Source of the DNA: Antarcticibacterium arcticum
GTDB lineage: Bacteria > Bacteroidota > Bacteroidia > Flavobacteriales > Flavobacteriaceae
Assembly (NCBI RefSeq): GCF_007993795.1
Contig: NZ_CP042476.1
Location: forward strand, 3,345,179 to 3,409,178
Length of the DNA: 64,000 bases
Direction of reading: 5' to 3'
Made by a program: the position numbers and the translations under genes. The notes below the pieces were generated by a model. The model searched no databases and was not told the DNA's origin. It was given only the letters and a program-made list of their open reading frames with translations. Of the stretch, positions 44,436 to 54,283 are shown piece by piece (the first letter of the stretch is position 1; every line of letters starts with the position of its first letter).

Positions 44436-45167
44436 ATGGTTAAAAGACAAACAGCCTTAAAATTAAGACAGGCGCATAGATATTTAGGCCTTTTCCTGGG
44501 AATCCAGTTTATCATGTGGACCGTTAGCGGACTCTACTTTAGCTGGACAGACATTGATGAGATCCATGGGGATCATTACATGAAAATGGGAATGGCACAT
44601 ACGGGTTTCTCGGGGCTTCAAAGCCCTTCAGAATTAAATCCAGATTCAGAGATCCATTCTGTAGAGCTGAAAGAGATTGCAGGAGAACCTTATTACTGGA
44701 TAAACCACAGTACACTTCAGAATGCAAAAACCGGAGAAATCAAAAATGAAATTTCAAAGGAAGATGCTATTGCAGTAGCGAATCAACACATGATCGATGG
44801 TCTCAAAGTTGAAAAAATTGAAAAGATAACTTCCACCGGAAATCATCACGAATACAGGTCTGGTCCCTTGCCGGCTTACGTTATTTCCTATGATACCCCG
44901 GAAAATATTAAAGCTTACATTAATGTAAATACCGGGGATTTCCAATCCCTTAGACACAGGGACTGGCGCTGGTTCGATTTTCTTTGGATGACCCACACCA
45001 TGGACTATGAAGGCCGTGATGATTTCAACAATATTATTTTACGGGTTTTTTCATTACTGGGATTGATTACGGTGCTAAGCGGTTTTGTTTTGTGGTATAT
45101 ATCTTCTCCCACTGTGCGGAAAGTTATAGATCCAAAAAAGAAAAAGAAAAAGAAAACACGCGTTTAA
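44436..45167 (+). CDS. PepSY-domain membrane protein
   Basis: 243 residues. A membrane helix near the N-terminus (YLGLFLGIQFIMWTVSGLYF), a periplasmic part with a PepSY-like region (ISKEDAIAVANQHMIDGLKV), a conserved HRDWRWFDFLWMTHTMDY segment and a second helix near the C-terminus (VFSLLGLITVLSGFVLWYIS), followed by a very basic tail. Proteins of this kind are found with iron-siderophore and copper uptake genes in Bacteroidota. With the HYC_CC_PP gene and the SusC/D pair it probably forms one operon closed by the terminator at 45224. Confidence 0.85.
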   Translation: MVKRQTALKLRQAHRYLGLFLGIQFIMWTVSGLYFSWTDIDEIHGDHYMKMGMAHTGFSGLQSPSELNPDSEIHSVELKEIAGEPYYWINHSTLQNAKTGEIKNEISKEDAIAVANQHMIDGLKVEKIEKITSTGNHHEYRSGPLPAYVISYDTPENIKAYINVNTGDFQSLRHRDWRWFDFLWMTHTMDYEGRDDFNNIILRVFSLLGLITVLSGFVLWYISSPTVRKVIDPKKKKKKKTRV

Positions 45168-45223
45168 TCATAACCTGAAACGACTCTTAAAGAAGGAGGT
45201 TGAAGTTGAATTAGCCAAAAAAG

Positions 45224-45247
45224 GCTGTCTAAAGACAGCTTTTTTTT
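45224..45247 (+). terminator. Strong Rho-independent terminator
   Basis: A perfect 7-bp stem GCTGTCT (45224-45230) and AGACAGC (45233-45239), loop AA, followed by eight T. It separates the uptake operon from the hut genes. Confidence 0.92.
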
Positions 45248-45295
45248 ATACCCCAGGTGCATCCTTTCAAGGTCGTTCTCAAAAAAATAAAATCA

Positions 45296-46837
45296 ATGTC
45301 CATACATTATATATCTACTGATTTTCTCAGCCTGGAGAAGGTGAGGGAGATCATCATTGAGGAAAAAGAGCTAAGATTAAGTCAGGAGTCCAAAATGCTG
45401 ATAACTGCATCACGGGAATATCTTGTAGATCGTTTAAAAAGAAATCAGGATCCCGTTTACGGGATCAACACCGGCTTTGGGTCTTTATGTGATGTAAAGA
45501 TCTCCTCCTCCCATTTGGCAGAACTGCAGGAAAATCTGGTTAAATCTCATGCCTGTGGCACAGGGGAACCTGTAGAAAGATCTATTGTAAAACTAATGCT
45601 GCTGCTAAAGATCCAGTCCCTTAGTTACGGCCATTCGGGTGTCCGCCTGGAAACCGTGGAGCGGCTTATAAATATGTACAACGCTCATATGCTTCCTGTT
45701 GTATATGAACAGGGGTCTTTGGGGGCTTCGGGAGACCTTGCGCCATTGGCACATCTTTCGCTCCCTTTGATAGGGGAAGGGGAGGTCTATTTTGGAGGAA
45801 GCAGAAAAAATACAAATGAGGCCCTTGAAGAAATGGGCTGGTCCAGGCTCACTTTACGCGAAAAAGAAGGCCTGGCATTGCTTAATGGTACCCAATTCAT
45901 GTCGGCCCACGGCATACATTCATTATTGCAGGCACATAAGTTATGCTTTTTAGCAGATGTGGTTAGTGCCGTTTCATTGGATGCTTTTTATTGCAACCTT
46001 TCTCCTTTTGATCCTCTGGTGCATGAGATAAGGCCTCATTCCGGACAAATAAAAACTGCAGAACGAATAAGAAATTTATTGAACGGCAGTCTTATTGCCA
46101 CTAAGGAAAAGGTTAATGTGCAGGATCCATATTCCTTTAGATGCATTCCCCAGGTACATGGTGCCACCAGGGATACGCTTGCCTTTGCGGAAAAAGTGAT
46201 CATTACTGAAATCAACTCAGTGACAGATAATCCCCTTATTTTTCCTGAGGAGGACAAGATCATTTCCGGCGGGAATTTCCACGGGCAACCTTTGGCACTA
46301 GTCCTTGACTACCTGGGCATAGCTTTGGCTGAACTTGGGAATATCTCAGAGCGCAGGACCTATCAATTAATCTCGGGCACCAGGGGCCTGCCGGCCTTCC
46401 TTGTAAAAGACCCCGGGCTTAACAGCGGTTTCATGATCACCCAGTATGCCGCGGCCAGTATTGTGAGCCAGAACAAGCAATATGCGACACCGGCAAGCGT
46501 AGATTCTATTGTTTCCTCTAACGGGCAGGAAGACCATGTGAGTATGGGGGCCAATGCAGCCACAAAATTATTGAAAATTACCACCAACCTTTATAACATC
46601 CTCGCAATTGAACTTTTCAATGCTTCCCAGGCCCTTCATTTCAGAGAGCCTGAGAAGACTTCTCCCGGACTGCAGGCTTTTGTTGAAAAATTCCGGGAGT
46701 TGGTGCCTGTGCTTGAAAAAGATGAAATAATGTATAAGCACATACATACTGCTTGCAATTTCCTTATGGGGTTGGAATTGGAAGCTCTGGAAAAAATAAA
46801 TGAAGTAAAAATCAAAAACCAACATCATGAACTTTAA
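45296..46837 (+). CDS. hutH: Histidine ammonia-lyase
   Basis: Start at 45296 (513 residues), because the frame to 45257 reaches into the terminator region. The enzyme removes ammonia from L-histidine to give urocanate. The MIO prosthetic group forms from Ala-Ser-Gly 144-146 in SLGASGDLAPLAH. Other conserved parts are VYGINTGFGSL, GLALLNGTQFMSAHG, RCIPQVHGATRD and GGNFHGQPLALVLD. The length is normal. It overlaps hutU by 11 bases. No hutI or hutG is in the window, so the later steps must be encoded elsewhere. Confidence 0.96.
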   Translation: MSIHYISTDFLSLEKVREIIIEEKELRLSQESKMLITASREYLVDRLKRNQDPVYGINTGFGSLCDVKISSSHLAELQENLVKSHACGTGEPVERSIVKLMLLLKIQSLSYGHSGVRLETVERLINMYNAHMLPVVYEQGSLGASGDLAPLAHLSLPLIGEGEVYFGGSRKNTNEALEEMGWSRLTLREKEGLALLNGTQFMSAHGIHSLLQAHKLCFLADVVSAVSLDAFYCNLSPFDPLVHEIRPHSGQIKTAERIRNLLNGSLIATKEKVNVQDPYSFRCIPQVHGATRDTLAFAEKVIITEINSVTDNPLIFPEEDKIISGGNFHGQPLALVLDYLGIALAELGNISERRTYQLISGTRGLPAFLVKDPGLNSGFMITQYAAASIVSQNKQYATPASVDSIVSSNGQEDHVSMGANAATKLLKITTNLYNILAIELFNASQALHFREPEKTSPGLQAFVEKFRELVPVLEKDEIMYKHIHTACNFLMGLELEALEKINEVKIKNQHHEL

Positions 46838-48875
46838 ACTTAAAATTTTAGAAGGTATCCCAGCGGAGCTGCCTTCCCCAAAAGAGTTTGATCCTAATGA
46901 AAACCACGCACCCAAACGAAAAGAGATATTAAATAACGAAGAAAAAAAGCTTGCCCTGCGGAATGCATTAAGGTATTTCGAACCCAAACACCACGCAGCG
47001 CTGCTACCGGAATTTAGTAAGGAACTGGATACTTACGGCAGGATCTATATGTACAGGTTTAAGCCCGATTACGATATATATGCAAGAGCCATAGAAGACT
47101 ACCCCGGGAAATGCGAACAGGCCAAGGCGATAATGCTTATGATCCATAACAATCTGGATCCCAAAGTAGCCCAGCATCCTGTTGAACTTATCACCTACGG
47201 AGGAAACGGGGCAGTTTTTCAAAACTGGGCACAATATCGCCTGGTAATGAAATATCTGGCAGAAATGACCAACCATCAAACATTGGTAATTTATTCGGGA
47301 CATCCTAAGGGTCTTTTTCCTTCCCATGCTGATGCACCAAGGGTGGTGGTCACAAACGGTATGATGATCTCCAACTACTCCAAACCAGATGACTGGGAGA
47401 AGTTCAATGCCCTGGGGGTTACCCAATACGGGCAAATGACAGCAGGTAGTTATATGTATATAGGCCCGCAGGGAATTGTGCACGGTACCACCATCACCGT
47501 GCTCAATGCCCTTAGAAAGATCGCTGAAAAATTTGCTTTGCCTTTTGGAGAAAAATTAGGAGAAGGTTCATTATTTGTTACTTCTGGCCTGGGGGGCATG
47601 AGCGGGGCGCAGCCCAAAGCAGGAAATATTGCGGGATGTATTACAGTGTGTGCCGAGGTAAACCCGAAAGCGGTGGAAACCCGTCACTCCCAGGGATGGG
47701 TAGATGAGGTAGTAACCAATTTGACAGATCTTGTTGAAAAAGTACGCACAGCTAAAAAAGAAAAGAAGGTTGTCTCTTTTGCTTACCTGGGGAATGTGGT
47801 AGATGTATGGGAGGAATTTGATAAACAGGATATTCATATTGACCTTGGTAGTGACCAGACATCGCTTCACAATCCCTGGGCGGGAGGATATTATCCGGCG
47901 GGTCTTTCATTTGAAGAATCCAACGAGCTTATGGCGGGTGACCCTCAAAAATTCAGGGAAAAAGTGCAGGAAAGCCTTCGCAAACAAACCGAAGCAATAA
48001 ACCGTCACACCAAAAAAGGAACCTATTTCTTCGATTATGGTAATGCATTTTTACTGGAAGCTTCCAGGGCAGGAGCAGCGATCTTTAAGGATAATAAAGG
48101 AAATTTTGTGACTGCTGAAAAGGCTGAAAATAAAGAAATTTTTGCCTACCCCAGTTATGTGCAGGATATTATGGGGCCGCTTTGTTTTGATTATGGGTTT
48201 GGGCCTTTCCGCTGGGTATGTGCCTCCGGCAAACAGGAAGATCTTGACAGAACCGATGTTATTGCAACAGAAGTCCTGCAACGGCTAAAGGAAAATTCTC
48301 CGGCAGAAATCCAGCAACAAATGCAGGATAACATTCAATGGATAGAGGGAGCTCGTGAGAATAACCTGGTAGTGGGTAGTAAGGCACGCATTCTTTATGC
48401 AGATGCGTTGGGAAGAATGGAAATAGCCAAGGCCTTTAATGATGCCATTGCCAAAGGGGAAATAGGGACAGTGGTCCTGGGAAGGGACCATCACGATGTT
48501 TCGGGAACAGATTCCCCTTACCGGGAAACTTCCAATATCTATGATGGCTCAAGGTTCACGGCCGATATGGCAATACAAAATGTTATTGGTGACAGCTTTA
48601 GAGGTGCAACCTGGGTGAGTATTCATAACGGAGGCGGGGTAGGCTGGGGAGAAGTTGTCAATGGCGGATTTGGAATGGTCCTGGAGGGCGACAGTGAGTC
48701 CGAGAGACGTCTCAGGTCTATGTTGCACTGGGATGTGAATAATGGGATCGCACGCCGGTCCTGGGCCCGTAATGAAGGGGCAATATTCGCAATAAAAAGA
48801 GCTATGGAAACCGAACCTCATCTGAAAATTACCCTTCCTAATACGGTTGATGAAGATCTTTTTGAAGGGTATTAA
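46827..48875 (+). CDS. hutU: Urocanate hydratase (long form)
   Basis: 682 residues, longer than the common 550-560 residue enzymes, as usual for the Bacteroidota-type. It converts urocanate to imidazolonepropionate using tightly bound NAD. Conserved parts seen: VELITYGGNGAVFQNWAQYR, VIYSGHPKGLFPS, VTSGLGGMSGAQPKAGNIAG (NAD binding), HNPWAGGYYPAG and SIHNGGGVGWGEVVNGGFG near the end. It is coupled to hutH by an 11-base overlap. No terminator was found in the long repeat-rich gap that follows. Confidence 0.95.
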   Translation: MNFKLKILEGIPAELPSPKEFDPNENHAPKRKEILNNEEKKLALRNALRYFEPKHHAALLPEFSKELDTYGRIYMYRFKPDYDIYARAIEDYPGKCEQAKAIMLMIHNNLDPKVAQHPVELITYGGNGAVFQNWAQYRLVMKYLAEMTNHQTLVIYSGHPKGLFPSHADAPRVVVTNGMMISNYSKPDDWEKFNALGVTQYGQMTAGSYMYIGPQGIVHGTTITVLNALRKIAEKFALPFGEKLGEGSLFVTSGLGGMSGAQPKAGNIAGCITVCAEVNPKAVETRHSQGWVDEVVTNLTDLVEKVRTAKKEKKVVSFAYLGNVVDVWEEFDKQDIHIDLGSDQTSLHNPWAGGYYPAGLSFEESNELMAGDPQKFREKVQESLRKQTEAINRHTKKGTYFFDYGNAFLLEASRAGAAIFKDNKGNFVTAEKAENKEIFAYPSYVQDIMGPLCFDYGFGPFRWVCASGKQEDLDRTDVIATEVLQRLKENSPAEIQQQMQDNIQWIEGARENNLVVGSKARILYADALGRMEIAKAFNDAIAKGEIGTVVLGRDHHDVSGTDSPYRETSNIYDGSRFTADMAIQNVIGDSFRGATWVSIHNGGGVGWGEVVNGGFGMVLEGDSESERRLRSMLHWDVNNGIARRSWARNEGAIFAIKRAMETEPHLKITLPNTVDEDLFEGY

Positions 48876-48954
48876 ACGGGTTATTTTAAGCGGATTGTTT
48901 GTTTCTAATGCATTCTTTGGAATGGGGTAGAGGAAATTTTCGAAAAATCCTTTT

Positions 48955-49250
48955 TTGAGTTAAAGAGTTAAAAAGTTAAAGAGTAAAAAGGGTTCAAAAT
49001 TCAAGGATCAAAGTTTAAAGTTCCACCCTTCGACAGGCTCAGGGTGACAGTGTGTTTTAGGCCGGCTGTTCCCTTCGGTCAGGCCACTGTTCCGTTCGTG
49101 CGAGTTCACCCTTCGACAAGCTCAGGATGACAGTGTGTTTTAGTCCGCCTGTTCCGTTCGTGCGAGTCCCTTCGACAGGCTCAGGGTGACTGGAGGTTCA
49201 AACTCTCCTTTTCCATTCGTGCGGGTCTCTTCGACAGGCACAGGGTGACA
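48955..49250. repeat. Dispersed palindromic repeats (CCTTCGACAGGCTCAGG family) and AAAGAGTTA words
   Basis: An AAAGAGTTA-type word repeat lies at 48955-48995. Then come four copies of the CCCTTCGACAGGCTCAGGGTGACA-type palindromic element, at about 49026, 49109, 49168 and 49228, separated by similar TGTTCCGTTCGTGCGAG linkers. The family recurs at 56400, 56553 and inside hsdM. There is no gene between 48876 and 49711. Confidence 0.8.
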
Positions 49251-49469
49251 GTTGGGTGGAACTTTCCTTAATATTCCTGTACTGTTCCTTTGTTAAATTG
49301 ACCTCCGGTTTGCTCATTGATTTTAATTTCTAAAGCTAAGATAGAGGGAGGGGGCGACAAAGGGTGGCGCTTTATTGATGAGTAAAAAAGTAAATGAGTT
49401 AAAGATGGAAAAAGTTAACCCTGTCTGGGGCAAAGAGTCGTAAGTCATATTTTGGTCTTGCTCCCGCCC

Positions 49470-49650
49470 TTTCAGTTCGGGCAGGCCCGCCCCTTGGTTC
49501 GGACAGGCCCGTCCCTTCGGTTCGGGCAGGCCCGCCCCTTCGGTTGGGCACGTTCGATCTAACGGATCCGGCAAGATCAACCTCCTAACCCTTAACTCCT
49601 AACTCATAACTCATAACTCTTAACCCCTAACCCCTAACCCTTACTTCCTT
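49470..49650. repeat. GC-rich tandem repeat and CTAACTC word repeat
   Basis: Three copies of a roughly 27-base unit with the palindromic core GGGCAGGCCCGCCCC lie at 49470-49555, much richer in GC than the surroundings. AACTCCTAACTCATAAC-type 7-mers follow at 49575-49650. Apparent reading frames here are artefacts of the repeat. Confidence 0.75.
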
Positions 49651-49711
49651 ACTTTCCCTTCTGAATATGCCTTTGTCTGAAAGTTCAGAGTTATGACATA
49701 ATAACAATCGC

Positions 49712-51058
49712 TTAAAGAAAGTACCACATAAGGAGGGACATTCCCAATCCCACAACAGCAATTATGCTGGTCATGATACTCCAGGACCTGAAAGTTTGTT
49801 TTTCGGTAAGGCCCAGGTATTGTCCTACAAGCCAGAATCCACTGTCATTAACGTGGGACAGGATGGTGGCACCGGAAGCTATTGCTATTACAATTACGGA
49901 GATTTGCTGAACATTGTAAAGCCCTTCCGTAAGCAGCGGGGCAGTGATTCCCGCCGCGGTGATCATCGCTACCGTGGCCGATCCCTGCAGCACCCTCACC
50001 AAAGCTGCTACGAGAAATCCAAACACCAGCGGATTAAAAATTGTATCATTCAATCCCGTAGCGATCATTTCCCCTGCCCCCGTATTTATCAGGATCTCCT
50101 TAAAAGCGCCACCTGCCCCGGTAAGAAGTATAATTATTCCGGCAGCCTGGAATGACTTTGTTGCTACCTTGAGTAAATAATCTTTTTGCATTCCCCTTCT
50201 CACTCCTAAAAAATACCATGCGATGAGATTGGCTATAATAAGGGCTGTAAAGGGATGGCCCAAGAGCTCTACCAAATACTGGACTGCAACAGGGATCGCC
50301 ACCCCTTCAAACAGCGGACTCCCAAGCAGCGTATTGGTTACTATTAAAAGTATGGGAATTAAGATTATAGAGATGATAAGAGAAGGGGAGGGCGCCGTGG
50401 CCTCATTATAATCCTTCTTCTCTTCAAATACCCGTGGTTCTATATGTAATTTTCCTGAAAGGAAGCGGGCGTAAACAGGTCCTGCGAGGATCGCTGCTGG
50501 TAAGCCGGCGATGAATCCAAATAAGATCACCCAGCCCAGATCTGCTCCCAGGATATCTGCAACAGCAATGGGCCCGGGGGTAGGGGGTATAAAGGCGTGG
50601 GTAATGGCAAGCCCGGCTAATAAGGGGATTGCATACAGCAACAGGGACTTGCCCGTGCGTTTACTGAGAGCGTAGGTAATTGGAACCAGAATGATGAAAG
50701 CCACATCAAAAAAAACAGGTATCGCTACAGCAAAACCCGTGACCATCATTGCCCAGGGGGCATTTTTTTCTCCGGTTTTAGTTAGCATATAGGAAGCAAG
50801 CCGTTGTGCCCCGCCGGACTGTTCGAGGATCCCGCCAAAGAGGGCACCCAATCCTACTACTGTCGCTACAAACCCCAGGGTGCTGCCCATTCCCACCCGC
50901 ATGGTTTCCAGGATCTCTTTTGCCGGCATTCCCGCGATTATTCCCACTGCAATACAAACAATAAGCAGCGCAAGGAAAGCCTGTATTTTTAAACGTAAAA
51001 TGAGAAATAATAATAGCGTGATCCCGGCAAGTACTGCCGTAAGTAATTGTGAATCCAT
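49712..51058 (-). CDS. gntP: Gluconate:H+ symporter (GntP family)
   Basis: 448 residues, almost entirely hydrophobic with about 12 membrane segments. GntP family features: MRVGMGSTLGFVATVVGLGA near the N-terminus, PVFFDVAFIILVPITYALSK, THAFIPPTPGPIAVADILGA and SHVNDSGFWLVGQYLGLTEK near the C-terminus. It imports gluconate or a related sugar acid. Its start codon overlaps the stop codon of the gluconokinase/dehydrogenase fusion by one base, so uptake and metabolism are co-expressed. The substrate is supported by the partner gene. The symbol is by family; gntT and gntU paralogues cannot be separated. Confidence 0.92.
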   Translation of the reverse strand: MDSQLLTAVLAGITLLLFLILRLKIQAFLALLIVCIAVGIIAGMPAKEILETMRVGMGSTLGFVATVVGLGALFGGILEQSGGAQRLASYMLTKTGEKNAPWAMMVTGFAVAIPVFFDVAFIILVPITYALSKRTGKSLLLYAIPLLAGLAITHAFIPPTPGPIAVADILGADLGWVILFGFIAGLPAAILAGPVYARFLSGKLHIEPRVFEEKKDYNEATAPSPSLIISIILIPILLIVTNTLLGSPLFEGVAIPVAVQYLVELLGHPFTALIIANLIAWYFLGVRRGMQKDYLLKVATKSFQAAGIIILLTGAGGAFKEILINTGAGEMIATGLNDTIFNPLVFGFLVAALVRVLQGSATVAMITAAGITAPLLTEGLYNVQQISVIVIAIASGATILSHVNDSGFWLVGQYLGLTEKQTFRSWSIMTSIIAVVGLGMSLLMWYFL

Positions 51059-52959
51059 TAATTATCAGGTTTCCAGTCAGTGTGAAAAAATTCGCCTCGG
51101 GGCTTATCATTGCGTTCATAAGTGTGGGCCCCAAAATAATCCCGTTGCGCCTGTATCATATTGGCAGCCGCCTGCCCGGAGGTATAACTCAGGAAATAAT
51201 TCTGGGCCGCCATAAGAACCGGCATTGGGTACCCGCTCCCAAGGGCTTCGCCGGCCACCTGCCTGTGGGATTTTTGATAATCCTTAAGTTGTTCCACTAT
51301 TTGGGGATGTACCAGGAGATTTGTTTCAGGGGTATCTTTAAAGATTTTAATGAGGTTTTCCATAAAGGCAGACCTTATGATACAACCATTAGTCCAGATC
51401 CTTGCAATTTCAGAAAGATTGAGTTCCCAGTTATATTCTTTGGAAGCTGCTGTCAATAAGCTGAAACCTATGGCGTGATTAATAATACTGGCGCTTTTAT
51501 ATGCTGAAAACAGATCGTTGAAATTCTGATTTTGAATGGTTTCTGCGGAAGGCTTCTCATACAATTTTTCGGCCGTTTTACGTTCTTCTTTTATGGCGGA
51601 AATATTGCGTGCCATTACGGCTGCAGTGATCGTATCTAAAGGAACTCCAAGCTCCAGGGCTGAATTTGTTGACCACCCCCCGGTTCCTTTTTGTTTCGCT
51701 GCATCCAGGATCTTATCAATAAGAAATTCCTCCCCTTCCTTTTTTAGAAGGATGTCTGCTGAAATTTCCAGGAGGTAACTTTGTATCTCCTTATTCCAGT
51801 CCAAAAATATAGCGGAAATCTTTTCAGGAGTAAACTTGTAACCAAACCTGAAGTAATGATAAAATTCAGCTATAAGCTGCATTTCACCATATTCTATCCC
51901 GTTGTGGGCCATCTTTACAAAATGTCCCGAACCCTGCGGCCCTATAAAAGCACAACAGGGATTGCCTTTACTGTCCCGGGCAGCGATCTTTTCCAAATAT
52001 TTCCCGGCCCTGTCATAAGCCATCCTGGTTCCTCCCGGCATTATGGAGGGGCCTTTTTTAGCTCCTTCTTCGCCGCCGGAAATCCCTGCCCCCAGGAAGA
52101 GGATCCCCTTTTTTGCAAGTTCTTTTTCCCGGCGGGCAGTATCTTTATAATGGGAATTACCACCGTCTATTATGAGGTCCCCCTCTTCAAGAAAATGTAT
52201 TAAACCTTTAATTACAATATCAACTGTTTTACCGGCATTCACCATTAAAAGTATATTCCGGGGCTGGCTTAAATTATCTACAAAAGCTGCCAGGTCATCA
52301 AACCAGGGAAAGTTAAATATACCGGTGTGTTCACCTGCAAAATCTTTAGCAATGTCTACTTCCACCTTTTCCACGTGCCGGTTATATACCGCAACATGAA
52401 TCCCTTTGGTTGCCATATTGAGAGCAAGACTTTTTCCCATGACTCCAAGGCCAAAAAGCCCCACCTCAGATTTGATAGTTTGAATTTTCTGCATGATTTC
52501 TGCGAGTATATTTTCTTCAGGTTTATTCACATTAATATGAATTCCATAACCGGGTGGTTCCAGGGTTTCATACTGCGATTTCAATAAAGTAGATTTGAAA
52601 TAATGTCCGCTGCGGCCGGACATCCTCTGGAGGATAACCTCATAATCTGAATGTAAAAAGATCCATTGCAGTTCATTTTCCGGGATACTTTGTAATTTCC
52701 TGCGATATGTTTCCTTAAGAGCAGAACAGGCAAGGACAGCTCCACCTTCTTCATTCCATATCTTTATATTTTTGGCCAGGATGTCCAGCCAGGGCTGTCG
52801 GTCCTCATCCTGTAAAGGCAATCCCGAAGCCATCTTTTCTACATTCCCCGCGGGATGAAAATCATCGGCATCGTAAAATGGCAGTTCCAGTCTGGCGGAA
52901 AGCAATAGCCCAATTGTTGTTTTTCCCACTCCTGAAACTCCACTTAAAATAAAAACCAT
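51058..52959 (-). CDS. gntK-gnd: Fused gluconokinase / 6-phosphogluconate dehydrogenase (decarboxylating)
   Basis: 633 residues. Residues 1-162 are a complete GntK-type kinase: P-loop GVSGVGKTT at 7-15, FYDADDFHPAGNVEKM, CSALKETYRRKL, and RSGHYF. Residues about 165-633 are a complete 6-phosphogluconate dehydrogenase: NADP-binding GLFGLGVMGKS (167-177), DGGNSHYKDT, GISGGEEGAKKGPSIMPGG, catalytic Lys in HFVKMAHNGIEYGEMQ and the C-terminal QRDYFGAHTYER. One chain therefore phosphorylates gluconate and oxidatively decarboxylates the product to ribulose 5-phosphate, sending gluconate into the pentose phosphate pathway. There is no stop or frameshift at the junction. It is coupled to the permease gene by a one-base overlap. 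Confidence 0.93.
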   Translation of the reverse strand: MVFILSGVSGVGKTTIGLLLSARLELPFYDADDFHPAGNVEKMASGLPLQDEDRQPWLDILAKNIKIWNEEGGAVLACSALKETYRRKLQSIPENELQWIFLHSDYEVILQRMSGRSGHYFKSTLLKSQYETLEPPGYGIHINVNKPEENILAEIMQKIQTIKSEVGLFGLGVMGKSLALNMATKGIHVAVYNRHVEKVEVDIAKDFAGEHTGIFNFPWFDDLAAFVDNLSQPRNILLMVNAGKTVDIVIKGLIHFLEEGDLIIDGGNSHYKDTARREKELAKKGILFLGAGISGGEEGAKKGPSIMPGGTRMAYDRAGKYLEKIAARDSKGNPCCAFIGPQGSGHFVKMAHNGIEYGEMQLIAEFYHYFRFGYKFTPEKISAIFLDWNKEIQSYLLEISADILLKKEGEEFLIDKILDAAKQKGTGGWSTNSALELGVPLDTITAAVMARNISAIKEERKTAEKLYEKPSAETIQNQNFNDLFSAYKSASIINHAIGFSLLTAASKEYNWELNLSEIARIWTNGCIIRSAFMENLIKIFKDTPETNLLVHPQIVEQLKDYQKSHRQVAGEALGSGYPMPVLMAAQNYFLSYTSGQAAANMIQAQRDYFGAHTYERNDKPRGEFFHTDWKPDN

Positions 52960-53117
52960 ACCCGCTATATTGAATTGGTTTTCAATATAGAATTTTTCTT
53001 TGAAATTGTAATATTTAGTGGAAAGTGGAAAGTGGAGAGTGCATAGTTTAGACCCAGGAAAGTTTTTATAGAAAAATCTGCATTCGCCGTTTATGGTTTG
53101 TGGTTTCTTCGGGTATT

Positions 53118-53179
53118 CTGTAACTCCGGCACACCATCACACCTTCACACCATCAAATCATCAAACCCTCATACCATCA
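53118..53179. repeat. ACCATCAC-type octamer repeat abutting the DUF4407 stop codon
   Basis: Variants of ACACCATC, ATCAAACC and CATACCATC run up to the last codon of the DUF4407 gene. It is the same type of repeat as at the 3' end of hsdR (19706-19801). A GTGGAAA word repeat lies just before, at 53017-53040. Confidence 0.75.
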
Positions 53180-54283
53180 TTACCCCAGGATCTGCTTTTG
53201 TTTCATATAAAAAGCGTCTGCCTGCAGTTGCATAAGCTCGCGTGCCCTTTTTCGTTTGTAGTCGTACAGTTCCTGTTCTTCGGCAATATCTGCATACACC
53301 TTGTTGTTCACACCGGCATCTGTTTTAAGGATAAGCTCACGTTGCTGCATTTGTTGTGATACCCAGGTTTGCAATGCGTTTTCCTCTTCTTCCAGCTTCA
53401 GGTCGTAGGCTCCTTTAGGTGATAACAACTTGGCGATAATAGGGGAAGTCTCGATGGCCAGAAACAGAAACATAATAAACAGAGAGGGCAGGAGCGGCAG
53501 TTTGCCTAAAGCGTTTATGCGCGCCATAAGTCCGTCAAAACCATCAATAACAGGCTGCGACTCACTTACCTTGCCCTGATATTCCTGGTTGATGGAAGCA
53601 ATAGTGGCCTGGGCAGTTTCAATTTTACCGGCATTTGTTTCCTTTAATTCCTTTAGGGCAAGCAACTCTGCGTCGTGCTTTTGCCTTTTCTCGGCATATA
53701 CCGGGCCTTTCCCTAATCTTTGCGTTCCGGCGGTACCTTCGGCTTCTGCGATATAGGTGTTGTAGAGGGCATTGACTTCAGCCTCCTTGGCAGTCACTTC
53801 CTCTTTCAAAGAGGCTATTTCTGTATTAAGGGCGGTGATCTTTGGCGAAAAGCGGGTGGCAATCTGTTCCTGGTTTGCCAGGGTCATATCATTTTTCTGT
53901 TCCAGTAAAACCTGGTTGATCTCTTTCTCAAAAATTTTAAGCTCCAGGGGTTTGGCGATCACTATAGCGATGATCACAGCCAGAATTATTCGGGGTGTGG
54001 CCTGAAGTAATTCACTTCTGAAATTGTTTTTCTTTTTGATCGTGGAGACGATAAAACGGTCCAGGTTAAAAATAAGGAGGCCCCAGATAAAACCGAATAT
54101 AACGGCGGTAAAATAATTGTCAAATACGGTGTAAAGCGCATAAGAAGAAGCGATAAATGCCAGGACAGCCGTAAAGAAAACAGTGGCGCCTATACCTGCA
54201 TATTTTGTTTGTTCGCCGGGGGAACAGGAGTCGAGGATCCTGGTATCTGCCCCGGAGCAGAAAATGAAAAATTGTTTTAGCAT
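53180..54283 (-). CDS. DUF4407-domain membrane protein
   Basis: 367 residues. The opening QFFIFCSGADTRILDSCSPG and the following GEQTKYAGIGATVFFTAVLA match the DUF4407 family. Membrane helices fall at about residues 28-50, 57-80 and 92-112. A long coiled coil (about 125-240, for example IASLKEEVTAKEAEVNALYN) follows, then another hydrophobic segment (LPLLPSLFIMFLFLAIETSP) and a charged C-terminus ending in QADAFYMKQKQILG. The function of the family is unknown. The gene stands alone and ends in an octamer repeat. Confidence 0.85.
   Translation of the reverse strand: MLKQFFIFCSGADTRILDSCSPGEQTKYAGIGATVFFTAVLAFIASSYALYTVFDNYFTAVIFGFIWGLLIFNLDRFIVSTIKKKNNFRSELLQATPRIILAVIIAIVIAKPLELKIFEKEINQVLLEQKNDMTLANQEQIATRFSPKITALNTEIASLKEEVTAKEAEVNALYNTYIAEAEGTAGTQRLGKGPVYAEKRQKHDAELLALKELKETNAGKIETAQATIASINQEYQGKVSESQPVIDGFDGLMARINALGKLPLLPSLFIMFLFLAIETSPIIAKLLSPKGAYDLKLEEEENALQTWVSQQMQQRELILKTDAGVNNKVYADIAEEQELYDYKRKRARELMQLQADAFYMKQKQILG

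Noticed and set aside
49323..49580. 85-codon frame on the minus strand with repeated GLPEPKGRACP peptides
   Set aside because: It is a translation of the 27-base GC-rich tandem repeat.
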